The notes under the pieces were generated by a model. That model had not been told where the DNA came from and made no database searches. It saw nothing but the letters and a program-made list of their open reading frames with translations. From Phytophthora colocasiae (lineage: Eukaryota; Oomycota; Peronosporomycetes; Peronosporales; Peronosporaceae): DNA of 64,000 nt. Positions 17,604 through 28,219 of the stretch are shown piece after piece. Both the position numbers and the translations under genes were made by a program. The stretch spans positions 186,001-250,000 of the forward strand of contig JAGKQI010000103.1 in NCBI GenBank assembly GCA_018806915.1. The letters run 5' to 3'. The stretch's first letter is position 1. Each line of letters opens with the position of its first letter.

Positions 17604-20339
17604 CTAATAGATCATGGCTTCCATGCGGTTCAACCGTTCGTTGGTGCCCGACGGTAAACGGAACTTGATCATGCCAGCAAATGTGACGAGGAGTTCAGCC
17701 TTCTCGCGTAGAGAAGCGACACCAGCACGCCGGATTTCCCCAGACACTTGAGTCTTCAGGCGGTCTGCATCGCGCACAAGGCACTCCATATATCCGAGCA
17801 GCAGAATGTGGAAGTTCTGTCGGACACTCTCGTCGAAAGCGAGGAAACGGTCCACACACAGGGACAGATTGTTCGAGTTCTGTGTCGGTACAACTTCCAG
17901 CTCATCGACAAACCCGATAGCATCCTCGTACTGCTGCTTCTCGAAGATTTCGAGGAAGATGCTGATATTCAGGAGTGTCTGGAAGGCAATCGCGGCAGTG
18001 CGCGCATGACGGTTGGCAATTGTCTGGACCCATGGGAAACGCATCCATTTCTCGGCAAACTCCTTCGCCTCACGGAACCATTCCTCGCGCTCTGGCCGGG
18101 TGGCCGACAAAGTCGCGCAGAGCTGAGAGTTAAGAAGAACAATCACGCCCTCAATATCGCACGCACTCTTCAATAACGCGAACGCGTCATGCGGGCGACC
18201 ACGAGACTCTGCCTTGCGTGCAGCCGAAAGGATAAGCTCCTTGACCTCATCTTCAGGTTCGTCCTTAAGTAGATGATCGTACAGACCACGAGTACGCGAA
18301 CCGTCTGTGTTGTTAGTGAATCCGGCCAGCACGTCAAACTTGCGTGTATCAAGTAGTAGCTCTGCAAGCAGCTCTTTCTTTGCTGTCAGGTCCGAAATGC
18401 AAGCCACGTAGTCGGCAGCCTCTGCGGCGTTGGTACGTTGGAATCCGTGAATATACTGGCGAACAAGGCGAACCAAGTCGACTGTTGTTTCGTCTTCCTC
18501 TCCCATTGAGAATGAAGTGCACTCCAGCAAACCGTAGTGGTTAAGAGTGATCGCGAAATGCACCGCTTCTAGCAGAAAACCCTTGGATGCTAGATACTTG
18601 ATTGCCTTCTCAAACTCCTGCGTAATGACCAAAATCTCGAAGTACAGGAATGCCGAGAAGTTACCGCCCCCAGGCTGCGCTCCACCTTCAAAGTGCGATG
18701 GGCCAAATTTCTGCATAGTCTTGGATAGCTTTGAGATTGTGTAAGTGCTGTCAGGGGTGGAGCTAGTAGCTGCAACCCGCTGAATGAAGCAGAGACGCTG
18801 CCACAGGTAGTCTTCCACAGTTGTGGAGATGCGCGGCTCATTAGCATTGACGTTGCCAAAACATAACAGGTTCACGACACACCTTTCAAACGGGTTCACA
18901 ACAGACACGGCATCGATTGATGAGCTCACCAAACGGTGGTAGCGGTCCACCAAGCGCTCAAACTCAGCAGGAAACTGCTTCGAGAAGGCATTCAGCGGGT
19001 TAGCGCTGCGATCCGCGTGTAAACTCTTCTGGTATGCACGGTATTTTAACGCACAGAGAACATCAGCATCAACAGTAGAGTCATCGCCGGTCAAATTGGC
19101 CGCAAGCTGGACAGCTTCCTGGTCTCCACCACAGCGAAGGCAGTAGTAAATAATGGCCCAAACATTGTCCACATCTGTACTGCTGCCGCTGCCGTTAGCA
19201 GCATAGCGTGAGCTGTGGAGATGCTTCACGAACGCTCGGATCGTGGAAACTAGATCCGAAATGCCACCAGTAGCAAGGCTGTTCTTCTGAACCGTTTCCT
19301 GAACAAAACCACGGAATTGATTCTCCAGGAAGACACGCGCACCGAATGCAAAACGGTGTTGAAGCATAGCACGCTGCGCCTCGTCACTTCCCTGCCTCAC
19401 TGCCTGGAACTCACGCTCCGAAAGCTTCGGTGCGCTGGGCTTCGTAGCATCTCCGCATGCCAGTACGTCATTGACGAGCTGCCAGCACTTGAGCACAGCC
19501 TCCCATTTCGATCCAGTCACTGACACCGACACGTTGGAAGAACATACACGCTGGAAATGGCGCGCCAGTTCAAACTGGCTGCGCGTGTTGGGCACGCGGC
19601 TGTTGTTTAACTCCTTGATGACCGAGTAGTACTGCTTCATCTCCTCCGTCATGGCATTTTCCACTTGCAGCTGTGACATATGGAGCGACGATCCAAAGGC
19701 TGAGTTAGTAGTGGATTGGAAGCGTGGTTGACCAGCAAAGGACGCGCCGCTAAGTCCAAGACCAGAAGCAGGTTCCAGAGCCTGGCGCTTCTCACGAGTT
19801 GCAGAAGAGAAGATGCTTCCAGCCTCTTCGTTCTCCAGTACGCGAGGGTAGTTACGGATTCCGAGCTGTTTGGCGCCGCCCAGATCTTCTAGCAGCTGCT
19901 GCTTGGCGTCCTCGAAGTCGTCGATCATGGCGCGGTTCATACGGTCATGGGTGGCCTCCACAGTGCGGCGGTTGACGTCCTCGATGGCTGTAAGCACAAT
20001 CATCTCGTGGTGGTGGGCTAGATATCCTTCCAGGTCTGTCTCGCCCAGGGGCGTCTCAGGTTCAAACTCGGGCGCGATCTCAAAGTGTTGCAGCTCCTTG
20101 CTGAGCTTCTCGGCGTCAATTCCCTTAGATGCTAGTAGGAAGTTGGCTTTGTCAGCACCTGCAGCAGCCGGGCGCTTACGACTGCCAAACCCACGTGGGG
20201 GTTGGTTGAGCGAACGCGATGCATCGTCCAACTGCTCCAGACGCTTTTCGATACGAGGGATGCCCAGATCCCCGAGAGACGTCGTCAGCTTGAGTGAGCT
20301 CTGGTACAGCGCCCGGAAGTCCACGTCGTTTGAAGCCAT
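17604..20339 (-). CDS. NUP93: Nuclear pore complex protein Nup93/Nic96
   Basis: A single exon of 911 aa; the first in-frame ATG is at 20337-20339 (MASNDVDFRALYQSS). An N-terminal coiled-coil segment (LKLTTSLGDLGIPRIEKRLE) and the stretch NFLLASKGIDAEKLSKELQ match the Nup93/Nic96 family. A long all-helical solenoid follows to the C-terminus, as expected of the ancestral coatomer fold. Nup93 anchors the inner ring of the nuclear pore and links the Nup62-type channel complex through its N-terminal helix. The length fits the family's usual 800-900 aa. The gene lacks introns. Annotation confidence is high from the N-terminal motif plus length, although I could not align the solenoid. Confidence 0.88.
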   Translation of the reverse strand: MASNDVDFRALYQSSLKLTTSLGDLGIPRIEKRLEQLDDASRSLNQPPRGFGSRKRPAAAGADKANFLLASKGIDAEKLSKELQHFEIAPEFEPETPLGETDLEGYLAHHHEMIVLTAIEDVNRRTVEATHDRMNRAMIDDFEDAKQQLLEDLGGAKQLGIRNYPRVLENEEAGSIFSSATREKRQALEPASGLGLSGASFAGQPRFQSTTNSAFGSSLHMSQLQVENAMTEEMKQYYSVIKELNNSRVPNTRSQFELARHFQRVCSSNVSVSVTGSKWEAVLKCWQLVNDVLACGDATKPSAPKLSEREFQAVRQGSDEAQRAMLQHRFAFGARVFLENQFRGFVQETVQKNSLATGGISDLVSTIRAFVKHLHSSRYAANGSGSSTDVDNVWAIIYYCLRCGGDQEAVQLAANLTGDDSTVDADVLCALKYRAYQKSLHADRSANPLNAFSKQFPAEFERLVDRYHRLVSSSIDAVSVVNPFERCVVNLLCFGNVNANEPRISTTVEDYLWQRLCFIQRVAATSSTPDSTYTISKLSKTMQKFGPSHFEGGAQPGGGNFSAFLYFEILVITQEFEKAIKYLASKGFLLEAVHFAITLNHYGLLECTSFSMGEEDETTVDLVRLVRQYIHGFQRTNAAEAADYVACISDLTAKKELLAELLLDTRKFDVLAGFTNNTDGSRTRGLYDHLLKDEPEDEVKELILSAARKAESRGRPHDAFALLKSACDIEGVIVLLNSQLCATLSATRPEREEWFREAKEFAEKWMRFPWVQTIANRHARTAAIAFQTLLNISIFLEIFEKQQYEDAIGFVDELEVVPTQNSNNLSLCVDRFLAFDESVRQNFHILLLGYMECLVRDADRLKTQVSGEIRRAGVASLREKAELLVTFAGMIKFRLPSGTNERLNRMEAMIY

Positions 20340-21489
20340 GGCCAGCGGAGGTCGAGAGGGGGCGAGCAGGTCGAAAACGTTTGAGCCAAAGTACTGGAGC
20401 ACGCGGGATGCGATATGATGGGTCGATTATGCTGATTAGAGGTATTTATGTGGTATACATTATGTTCTTTTACTTATCAGTTTTTAAACATATTTAAAAA
20501 GTTGGAAGTTGAAGTATCTCTTATTTCCAAGGATCAGTAACTCGCGACCATGCGGCCTGAAGTCAAGAGGGATTACTAAGAAATCACTCGCAAGAGCACA
20601 AAGGTTCACACAGCACAGTCTCGCATTGCTTGTTGCAACTATTTAAGCTCGGTGTGATGGAAACGGTAAATTACCTCCGACATTGACAACAACACAAGGC
20701 ACAACCGATTGTCGATGACTGTCCACCAGCGCCGCTGAGATCCACTTCAATTCATGAGTCGTTTCATCGTTGCGACAGCGCCGCTCGCTAGGCCGGACCA
20801 AAAACGCGGCGTGCCGAGCTTACAGCACCACCCGTTCACTTCGAGAGAGAGAGAGAGCGGAAGATGCCCATTACCAACAGCTATCACTCGCTCCGCCTCG
20901 ACAATGCATACAGGGATATTAGTAAGTCTACTGTAGCCCAGTTCAAATAGACATAAGAAGTTCATCAATTCAATTCAGCGGGGGTGAACTTCACTGGCTA
21001 GCGCTCGACCTGTATTACATGTAGGCAGGTTCACCACCGCTTTTTGGATCCTGTCCACAGCAGAACATCAGTGTTTTACTATTGAAAGAACCCTACCCGC
21101 TCTTTTAGAGGGGGCGAAGGAGTGATGGTCTCATATTCCATCGTCGATCGCAAAAGGGAAAACGCGGCGCGCGGTGGTCGGCGCAGACCAGAGAAGCAGC
21201 TCGAGGGCGCGCATTGTCCTCGTCGAGCGAGTCCGTACCAGGAGCAGCAGGCGACACGTGCGTGTGCTGACTTCGGACGCGCAGTGGTCCCAGCGACTGC
21301 AGAGCGCGAAGAGCACGCCTCTTTAGGTACGCTTCCCTCCCCACTTCCTCTCCTTGTTATAGCGATCCCCCTCACTAGTGATAGCCATCTGGGTGAAGCT
21401 CGTAACCCTAAGCTAACCTTCACTTTGCTTTCCCCCCTCCTGCGTCATATTACTAGGTTAGCCCTCAAAGTTAACCCACCAACGGCAAC
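20340..21489. promoter_or_regulatory. Divergent intergenic region between Nup93 and the PDZ/PH/C2 scaffold
   Basis: About 1.15 kb separates the divergent ATGs at 20339 (-) and 21490 (+). A (GA)n tract lies at about 20841-20856. The part close to 21490 is pyrimidine-rich (TTCACTTTGCTTTCCCCCCT at about 21419), which suits a start-proximal 5' UTR. No gene is supported; open frames on the minus strand at 21079-21423 are Arg/Ser-rich noise. Confidence 0.45.
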
Positions 21490-24400
21490 ATGGCGTGGAC
21501 CTGCGCAGAGTGCGAGTTCACGGCCAATGAGGATGGCCAAGACGCTTGTGTAGCCTGTGGCTCAGAGCGACCGGAAGAGGAAGAACAGCAGCAGGCTGCA
21601 GCTGATCCAGAACCGTCAGAGCAGAACGGCGGCGATGATGCCAGCCCTGAGGTCGTGGTCATCGAGCTACCGGCCAAGGAGAAGCTCGGCGTGAAGCTCA
21701 TGCCGCCTAAGGACGGCGTGATCGATCACGGCCTTGCTATCGACAATATTAACAATCCGCTGCTTGAAAACAAGGTGCAGGCAGGAGATCTCATCGTAGC
21801 CATTGGCGGACAGAACGTGGACGGTATGGGTTTCTCTGATGCTATCGACCTCATTCGTAAGATGCCGAGGCCTCTTGCCATTTCTTTTGAGATTGATGAG
21901 GCCAGACGCCAGGAGGTCGTTCGTGAGAAGTTCCAACGTAATCAGGACAATGATCTTGACACGCAACTCACCACGTACGCTGTGGTGTTCGACAACGGCC
22001 CGATGGGTTTGAACCTGGAAGAAGCTGTTCGATACGGCATTGACGGTGCCGTTGTGCGTGCGCTTAAGGGTCAAGCTAAGACGAGTGGTATGATTTCTGT
22101 CGGTGATATTGTGTACAAGGTGAACGAGACGGACGTGCTGTGTATGCCGTATCTGGAGGTTATGAACGTGCTACGTAATGCAACGGCCCCGAAAACTTTG
22201 CAGTTTGTGCCGAAGGACAAGCTGGCTGATGTACAGCGTGTGAACTCCCGGCACTCGGAGTCATTCCGGCTTCGTGAGTCGACGTCCCATGTGAAGCAAA
22301 AGCTGATGAACAACCCACGCATTGTGAAGGATGACGGTAATGAAGGCGACGACAATCAGTCGATCGCGCAATTGATTCTGGATAATCAGGCAGCGACCAT
22401 TAAGAAGGGACGCATGTACAAGCAGGGACGCGTGATGCGCAACTGGAAGTCGAGATACTTCGTGCTGAGTGTGTCAAAGGTGGAATATTTCAAAAGTCCG
22501 AGCTCCACGACATCGCGTGGTGAAATGAGCTTCCTGAATCACCGCTGCACAGTTCGTTCACTGCCGGGAACAGGGGACGTAGTTTGTCGATCTCCAAATG
22601 TGACTGCAGAGTATCTACTGGAACTTCGTGTCGATGACCGTCGTATGGTGATGGCTTGTACCTCTGAATCGGACAAGAAGGGCTGGATGGATGCTGTTAA
22701 GCTGGCTATCGATGCTTCTAAAACTGTCAATCGCACACAGAACCTTGGCGAGTCACTGCGTGAAGCCAAGGCATTGCGAACGCAGCGTACGGAAAGTATT
22801 TCGATGGACGGCACATTCTTGGATCGCAACGCCGGTGGACGTCTATCACAGTTCAACTACGAGGCATTTTCCACGCCTGTCATTCACGTGGGTGTTCTGT
22901 CTGCCACTAATTTGACGAAGTCGGGCAGTTCGGTGAACGCTCTATGTGAGGTTACGGTGGGCGCAGAGACTTTCAAGACCTCAGTAGTAAAGAACCAGCG
23001 GTCTCCTGTCTGGAAGCAGGATAACTCGGCATCATTTGAGGCGCCCAGTGATGATATGGTGGTAGAGATCCGTATCTTCGACGAGCACTTGTTCCGTGCG
23101 ACGGAACTTGTTGCAACACTTTCTATTCCTCTGAAGTCGCTGCCGAACATGCAAAAAACAACTAAGAAGTACCCTCTTGCACTCGGCAGCCGTTCTGCTG
23201 GAGCTGTACTGACCTTGTCCCTGGAATACGTGAACAAGCAAAAGGCGTTCGAAGAGGACCAAGAGCGTGGCCGTCTTGGCGATGACTTGAACAGCAACGG
23301 AATGATGAACGAGCGTGATGAAATGGTTAAAATTAAGGCTGAAGCTCAGATGGCCGCTGATGAAGCCACACACCATGCCGCTCGTGCCCAAGAAGAAGCT
23401 CACATGCTGCTTGAGCAATCTAGACAGAAAGCAGAAGCTGCTATGGCTGCAGCTCGTGAGGAGCAGCGTGAGGGTAAGGCAGCCGTGGAAAAGGCCATGG
23501 CAGAAGCAGCTCGAGCCAAGGAAGAAGCAGAAAAACAGCTAGCTGAGGCTCGACGGGCCCAAGATGAGGCTCAAAAGCTGATTGAGGCAAACCGACGTAT
23601 TCAGGAGTCGGATGTCCAGGGGCCGTCGATTTATGCTGCGTATCGCCTCATGGTTCAGGATGGACACTCTAACGATGACGTCAAGAAGAAAATGCAAGAA
23701 GATGGAGTCGATGAAAGCGGTATCCAGGCTTTCTTCGATGGTATCAACTCGTATGACGAGAAGATTCGTGCCCTGCAGGCTGAAGTGGAGAAGCTGAAGC
23801 GTAGTCGTTCTGGCCGCCAGAAAGAGGAGCCTAGAGCGCAGGACATGTTGGCTAATTTGGATATCTCTAGTGACCAAGTCAAGCTCCTTCGTCGACTGTT
23901 GAAGCTAGAAAAACAGCTGCAGCAGGCTGGTATTGCTGTAGCCGCAGATATTCCTTACGAAGAGGCTATGGCTAAGGTGCAAGAAATTTCGAAGCGTATG
24001 CAAGAAATTGGTTCGGCTGATGTGACGCACCCGGACCCTGCGATTCAGAAGCAGCTTCGTGAAGAATACTACCGTCTTGAGCAGGATATGGAGAAGTATA
24101 ACACTGCTCTTATGCTGACTGACGAATATGCTGCAGAAGAAGCACGGAAGGAACGTGAGTGGGAGGAAGAGAATTACGATGAAAACATTAAGGCTTTGAA
24201 GGCTATTCGTCGAATGATGCCGGTTGACGTGAAGAAAATGTCTGAAGCTGATCTCCAGACTATGAAATCGCCGACAGGCAAGACACTTCCTCGTGATGTT
24301 GCTCGTAAGTTTAAGCGAACGAACGTCCTGGAATTGATTCGTATGGACCCAGCGGATATTGCGAAGAACCACCCTTCGCTACTGGAAAATCTACGTGTTA

Positions 24401-25800
24401 CAGGTCTTACGGTGACTGAGCGACGTGCGCTGCATATGCACTTGCGTGACGTTGCAGAAACGTGGAAGGCTCAGCAGGGCGAAGAAATGACAAAGAAGAA
24501 GTTTGAGTGGTTTAAGACTCTCAAGGAGACGTTCAAGACCGTTGTAAACTCCTACAACAAGCACGTAAAGCAGTATGGACCGGCGGATAATCACCCATAC
24601 GCTACACGGGATGACCCTGATATTGGCTGCCCTATGATCGGCAAACAATGCCCCATCAAAGCTAACAAAAATCCAGCGTACGACCAAGACCTTGGATACC
24701 CCGATGGAGATGTGTACATGGAATCCACTGTGCAAAAGGGTAACCCCGATGATGCTGGCGCACGAGCTCTAGCAGAAGCACAAGAGCTGGCCCGAGCAAA
24801 GCTCGCTAACTCGCGAGCAGATGCATTGAAGAAGCACTACCGCAACGTGCGTCTGGTTGCTGAAGCCAACGGTGCGTGTGAATTGATCGATACGTCGTTA
24901 GATCAAATCGAGAACCGTCAGTTGCTTTGGTTCCAAGCCAGGCTCAAACGTCGGCTTGAGCGTACGGAGACTGCTGCTACTATTAAGGTGGAGTTGGCAG
25001 AGTTTGGCGAACTTGTCAACGAGATTCGATTGGCAAGCTTGAAGTTCGCCGAGCGATCGGGTATGAATCTGTCCGGCAAGCGGGACGCTTCACGGGATGC
25101 GAAGGATACGCGCTCGTCAATCGAGTGCAATTTGGTTCTGCTTTATTGCGACGCTGTGGCCGATTGCTTCGATGGCATGGATGAGCGCATGGATGAGGTG
25201 AAGGCGAGTGATAAACGCCTACGCTCGGCAATCCCTGTCATGAGGGGCCTACTCAAGGACCTGGCCGAAAAGAGTCGTGACACATTAGCCTCGTTGGACA
25301 AGGGCCCACCAGTCAATCGTCGCGTGAAGACTAGAACCGAGATCATGAAGGAGGCAAAGGAAAAGAACAGCGCCACAACACCAGCAGAAAGTGAAACGGC
25401 GGCGGAGGAAGCTGGCCCAGGACCTGGTGGTCGGGCACCACATCCAATGATGGCTGCCAGAGGGAGGGGCCGTAGTAGTCGCGGTGGTGGTCGAGATGGC
25501 CTGTTTGCAGCAATCAAGGGACGTGGAGGCGGTGGTGATGATGATGGTCCTGCTGGCCCCCCTGCTGACTTCCTCGCGTCGATTCGTGGCCGTGGTCGTG
25601 GCAAGCCAGGTGGTCCTGGCCGTGGAGATCTCTTTTCTGCGATCAAGGCACGCGGTGGCGGCGGCGACGATGGTGGTGGTCGTGGAGGCCGGGGTGGTGA
25701 CTTAATGTCTGCTATTCGTGGTCGTGGTGCAAGAGGAGGAGGGATGCCTGGTGGACGTGGTGACCTAATGGCTGCAATTGCTGCACGTAAGAAGGAGTAG
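21490..25800 (+). CDS. Multidomain scaffold: RanBP2 zinc finger, two PDZ, PH, C2, coiled coil, five WH2-like repeats
   Basis: A single exon of 1436 aa. Residues 1-25 form a RanBP2-type zinc finger (W3, C5, C8, C20, C23). PDZ1 is about 54-135 and PDZ2 about 160-240 (GPMGLNLEEA, SVGDIVYKVNETDV). PH is about 303-409, with the closing tryptophan in KKGWMDAVKLAI. C2 is about 463-575 (IHVGVLSATNL, NALCEVTVG, SPVWKQ). A long Ala/Glu coiled coil (about 595-700) and a helical middle follow. The Gly/Arg-rich C-terminus carries five spaced copies of a D-L-F/M-x-(A/S)-I motif: GLFAAIKGRG, DFLASIRGRG, DLFSAIKARG, DLMSAIRGRG and DLMAAIAARKK. These resemble actin-binding WH2 motifs of WASP/WAVE. Membrane-lipid docking (PH, C2) joined to actin regulation is inferred. 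I know no named protein with this order. Confidence 0.85.
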   Translation: MAWTCAECEFTANEDGQDACVACGSERPEEEEQQQAAADPEPSEQNGGDDASPEVVVIELPAKEKLGVKLMPPKDGVIDHGLAIDNINNPLLENKVQAGDLIVAIGGQNVDGMGFSDAIDLIRKMPRPLAISFEIDEARRQEVVREKFQRNQDNDLDTQLTTYAVVFDNGPMGLNLEEAVRYGIDGAVVRALKGQAKTSGMISVGDIVYKVNETDVLCMPYLEVMNVLRNATAPKTLQFVPKDKLADVQRVNSRHSESFRLRESTSHVKQKLMNNPRIVKDDGNEGDDNQSIAQLILDNQAATIKKGRMYKQGRVMRNWKSRYFVLSVSKVEYFKSPSSTTSRGEMSFLNHRCTVRSLPGTGDVVCRSPNVTAEYLLELRVDDRRMVMACTSESDKKGWMDAVKLAIDASKTVNRTQNLGESLREAKALRTQRTESISMDGTFLDRNAGGRLSQFNYEAFSTPVIHVGVLSATNLTKSGSSVNALCEVTVGAETFKTSVVKNQRSPVWKQDNSASFEAPSDDMVVEIRIFDEHLFRATELVATLSIPLKSLPNMQKTTKKYPLALGSRSAGAVLTLSLEYVNKQKAFEEDQERGRLGDDLNSNGMMNERDEMVKIKAEAQMAADEATHHAARAQEEAHMLLEQSRQKAEAAMAAAREEQREGKAAVEKAMAEAARAKEEAEKQLAEARRAQDEAQKLIEANRRIQESDVQGPSIYAAYRLMVQDGHSNDDVKKKMQEDGVDESGIQAFFDGINSYDEKIRALQAEVEKLKRSRSGRQKEEPRAQDMLANLDISSDQVKLLRRLLKLEKQLQQAGIAVAADIPYEEAMAKVQEISKRMQEIGSADVTHPDPAIQKQLREEYYRLEQDMEKYNTALMLTDEYAAEEARKEREWEEENYDENIKALKAIRRMMPVDVKKMSEADLQTMKSPTGKTLPRDVARKFKRTNVLELIRMDPADIAKNHPSLLENLRVTGLTVTERRALHMHLRDVAETWKAQQGEEMTKKKFEWFKTLKETFKTVVNSYNKHVKQYGPADNHPYATRDDPDIGCPMIGKQCPIKANKNPAYDQDLGYPDGDVYMESTVQKGNPDDAGARALAEAQELARAKLANSRADALKKHYRNVRLVAEANGACELIDTSLDQIENRQLLWFQARLKRRLERTETAATIKVELAEFGELVNEIRLASLKFAERSGMNLSGKRDASRDAKDTRSSIECNLVLLYCDAVADCFDGMDERMDEVKASDKRLRSAIPVMRGLLKDLAEKSRDTLASLDKGPPVNRRVKTRTEIMKEAKEKNSATTPAESETAAEEAGPGPGGRAPHPMMAARGRGRSSRGGGRDGLFAAIKGRGGGGDDDGPAGPPADFLASIRGRGRGKPGGPGRGDLFSAIKARGGGGDDGGGRGGRGGDLMSAIRGRGARGGGMPGGRGDLMAAIAARKKE

Positions 25801-25977
25801 AGCGCTAGGTCAAGACCAAGCCACTTGTGATAGAGAAGGAATGCGGGGTACTGCGAAAAGTAATGGAGGCGTGGTCGAGTATCCACAAGGCGCAATGCAA
25901 GTGTGGATGCCTGTAGCTAGTGATGCTAAAGCAATTAAGGCTAAAAAACAGTGATAACACTTGCTGTTGTTTCTCCT

Positions 25978-26958
25978 TTAGTCATCACGGAACGTAGGCT
26001 CTGTCTTGCTCATGACTGCACTTACTGCCTGCACCAAGTCGTCACTGTAGAGCACAGCGGCGTTATGGTAGCGGATCTGCTCGAGTGAGTCCTTCGTCGA
26101 GTGATCACGTTGGTAGTGGATCGTTTGCTTGATGCCCCGAATAGTTAGAGGGCTCTTCTTAGCAATAGCTATCGCGACATCCCCGACGTGCTTCATCAGC
26201 GCCTCGTGGTCAGGTAGAGCTTTCAGCACGAGTCCAAGCTTCTCCGCCTCCAATCCGCCAAAGTTGCGTCCTGTGAAGGCAAGTTCCTTCGCCTGACGCT
26301 CGCCCACAAGCTTGGGTAAACGTTGCAATGTGCCCACATCAGCGATGATTGCCAGATCTACTTCTTTCACCGAGAAAATGGCGCTCACATCGGAGTAGCA
26401 CAGATCGCAGGCCGTGATGAAGTCCACACCAGCTCCAATGCAAGGGCCATGCACTGCCGCAATGACCGGCACTCGACACTTCTCTGGGGCTGAAATAACC
26501 CTTTGAAAGCTGTCAATAACTCGCATGAGACGCTCCCGCTTGCGTCCCTCGCAAGATTCCTCCATTGCGACCTTCTGCATCTGCGCAAATACGTCCAGAT
26601 CCATGCCACTCGTGAAACCACGGCCTTCCCCGGACACCACAACGGCCTTAACACTTGGATCCTGCTCCACCAACTCAAAAGCTTCCGCTAACTCCACCCA
26701 CATCTGCATATTCATAGCGTTCACGACCTTAGGTCGGTTGAGTTTCAATTGCAGCACACCCGAAGCGGTGTTGTCGTTCTCAAAACTCAGTGACAGCGTG
26801 TCGAACTTAGTTGAAGCCACGTCCAGCTTCTTGGGGGGACCTGTCATCCAGTTGACAAGGTGCTCGCGGTTGCTCTTTGACGCAAAGTGCCGATACACCA
26901 CAGATACACTTGGTAGCATTGCACGAGGAGGCAGAAGCGAAGAACGGAGCGACAGCAT
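25978..26958 (-). CDS. ECH1: Delta3,5-delta2,4-dienoyl-CoA isomerase (ECH1-like), mitochondrial
   Basis: A single exon of 326 aa from ATG 26956-26958 (MLSLRSSLLPPRAMLPS); the first 35 residues are basic and Ser-rich, like a mitochondrial presequence. The crotonase fold follows. The oxyanion-hole segment is SGEGRGFTSGMDLD, and VPVIAAVHGPCIGAGVDFIT is followed by FSVKEVDLAIIADVGTLQRL. In ECH1 the acidic residues of this last stretch carry out the 1,5-proton shift of dienoyl-CoAs during beta-oxidation of unsaturated fatty acids, and the Glu of KEVD and Asp of ADVG are both present. This separates it from ordinary enoyl-CoA hydratases. The next gene, a mitochondrial carrier, lies on the same strand 160 bp away. 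Confidence 0.9.
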   Translation of the reverse strand: MLSLRSSLLPPRAMLPSVSVVYRHFASKSNREHLVNWMTGPPKKLDVASTKFDTLSLSFENDNTASGVLQLKLNRPKVVNAMNMQMWVELAEAFELVEQDPSVKAVVVSGEGRGFTSGMDLDVFAQMQKVAMEESCEGRKRERLMRVIDSFQRVISAPEKCRVPVIAAVHGPCIGAGVDFITACDLCYSDVSAIFSVKEVDLAIIADVGTLQRLPKLVGERQAKELAFTGRNFGGLEAEKLGLVLKALPDHEALMKHVGDVAIAIAKKSPLTIRGIKQTIHYQRDHSTKDSLEQIRYHNAAVLYSDDLVQAVSAVMSKTEPTFRDD

Positions 26959-27117
26959 GGCGTATGAGGAGGCAGATGCGCGTAATGGGAATTTTGACGT
27001 GGGAAGTGACGTGAAATGTATGGTGTGTACCACATCAGATGAATATGATTGGCTCTCTACGTTGAAGTCGAATCTATGGTATCGTGTGCCTTCTACTGAT
27101 GTAGAAGTTCTAGGGCA

Positions 27118-28219
27118 TCAATCTCGTATCATGTTCTTGAGCATCTCGGAGGATTTTTCGTAGCCGTAGAACGTCACGGCGTTGCAGGGGAATGCGCGCA
27201 CACAAGCTGTTCCTAGGCCGCTGAAGAAGATTCGCCACCCTCTGAGTCGGTAGAGTTGCCGCGCCTGGTATGCGATTTTGTGTTCACCGGGTTTGTGGCC
27301 GACAGGCAACGTCTGAATCGCAGACTTGATCACTGTTCGTAATCACACGTAGCATGGTTAGTCTATCGTATCGTTCTTAACCAACGAACAGCGTGGAAGT
27401 TCTGAGAAAGCCAGCTAGACGCACCATCAAAAGGATAGGAAACTACCCAAGAAGCAACACCAGCAACACCACCCGCTGTCAACATGGAGGTGGTGGAGTT
27501 GATACCACCGTCGATCATCATACGCTTGGTGTACTCGTAGAGCCAAAAGTATACCGCGAACGATGGTACTTCACGCCACAATGTGCACGTGAAGCCGAGG
27601 AAAAGTCCAGGCGTACCCCTGACCTTGAAAATATGCCGGATGCAGTCCATCGGCCCTCGGTACTGACTGCTTCTGCGTCCATCCTGCACCTGAAGTCTGC
27701 ATTTGATGAGCTCTGCAGGGGCCAGCGGAACCGTTTGCCAGAAGCCTCCAACTGCTCCAGCATAGAAAACTGACGTTAGCGTCGGGTTCTGCGGGTTGTC
27801 GTCGATCATCTTCAAAGTGCGCTCGTAGACTGCAAACATAACAGCATTCGTTGCAGCGCTGCCGACTACCGGCGACGTCATGCCCTTGAAAAAGCCTGAA
27901 AACCCTTCATGCTTCAACTATATTCCACGGTTCGATAGCCGTTAGCACCTTCACACACTGCCAATTGTCAAAAGAAATTTGCAACTTACAGTCTGGCGGG
28001 CGCAGTCGATGGCACCGCTGTAGTATTTGCTGTACGTCTGCAGCCGCACTTTGACCTGCATTTTGAAAACAAAAACATATTAGTGCTTGACGATTGCAAT
28101 AACAAGTAGCAGACACTCACTGTATCGAATGGTTGTCCTACTACGACGCCAGCGATGCCACCGACTGTGCCGGCCGTCAGGTCGACGAGTACCGAGTATT
28201 TCTCCACGTTCTCCGCCAT
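27118..28219 (-). CDS. Mitochondrial carrier (SLC25), ornithine/acylcarnitine-carrier-like
   Basis: Exons 28121-28219, 27990-28055, 27425-27917 and 27118-27332 sum to 873 nt (290 aa) with matched phases. The three carrier repeats are clear. Signature 1 is QPFDTVKVRLQT, spanning the first intron; signature 2 is PLAPAELIKCRLQVQDG; signature 3 is SYPFDVIKSAIQT, spanning the last intron. A glycine-rich first helix (LTAGTVGGIAGVVVGQ) and the C-terminal FYGYEKSSEMLK complete the fold of an inner-membrane metabolite exchanger. ELIKCRLQ together with REVPSFAVYFWLYE points to the SLC25A15/A20 branch (ornithine or acylcarnitine). Substrate cannot be decided from these motifs. It is adjacent to the beta-oxidation isomerase, which would suit a carnitine carrier, but eukaryotic neighbours are weak evidence. 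Confidence 0.9.

Noticed and set aside
25143..25895. A 250-codon minus-strand frame opposite the scaffold gene
   Set aside because: It is the Pro/Arg-rich mirror of the Gly/Arg-rich WH2 repeats on the plus strand; low complexity explains its length.
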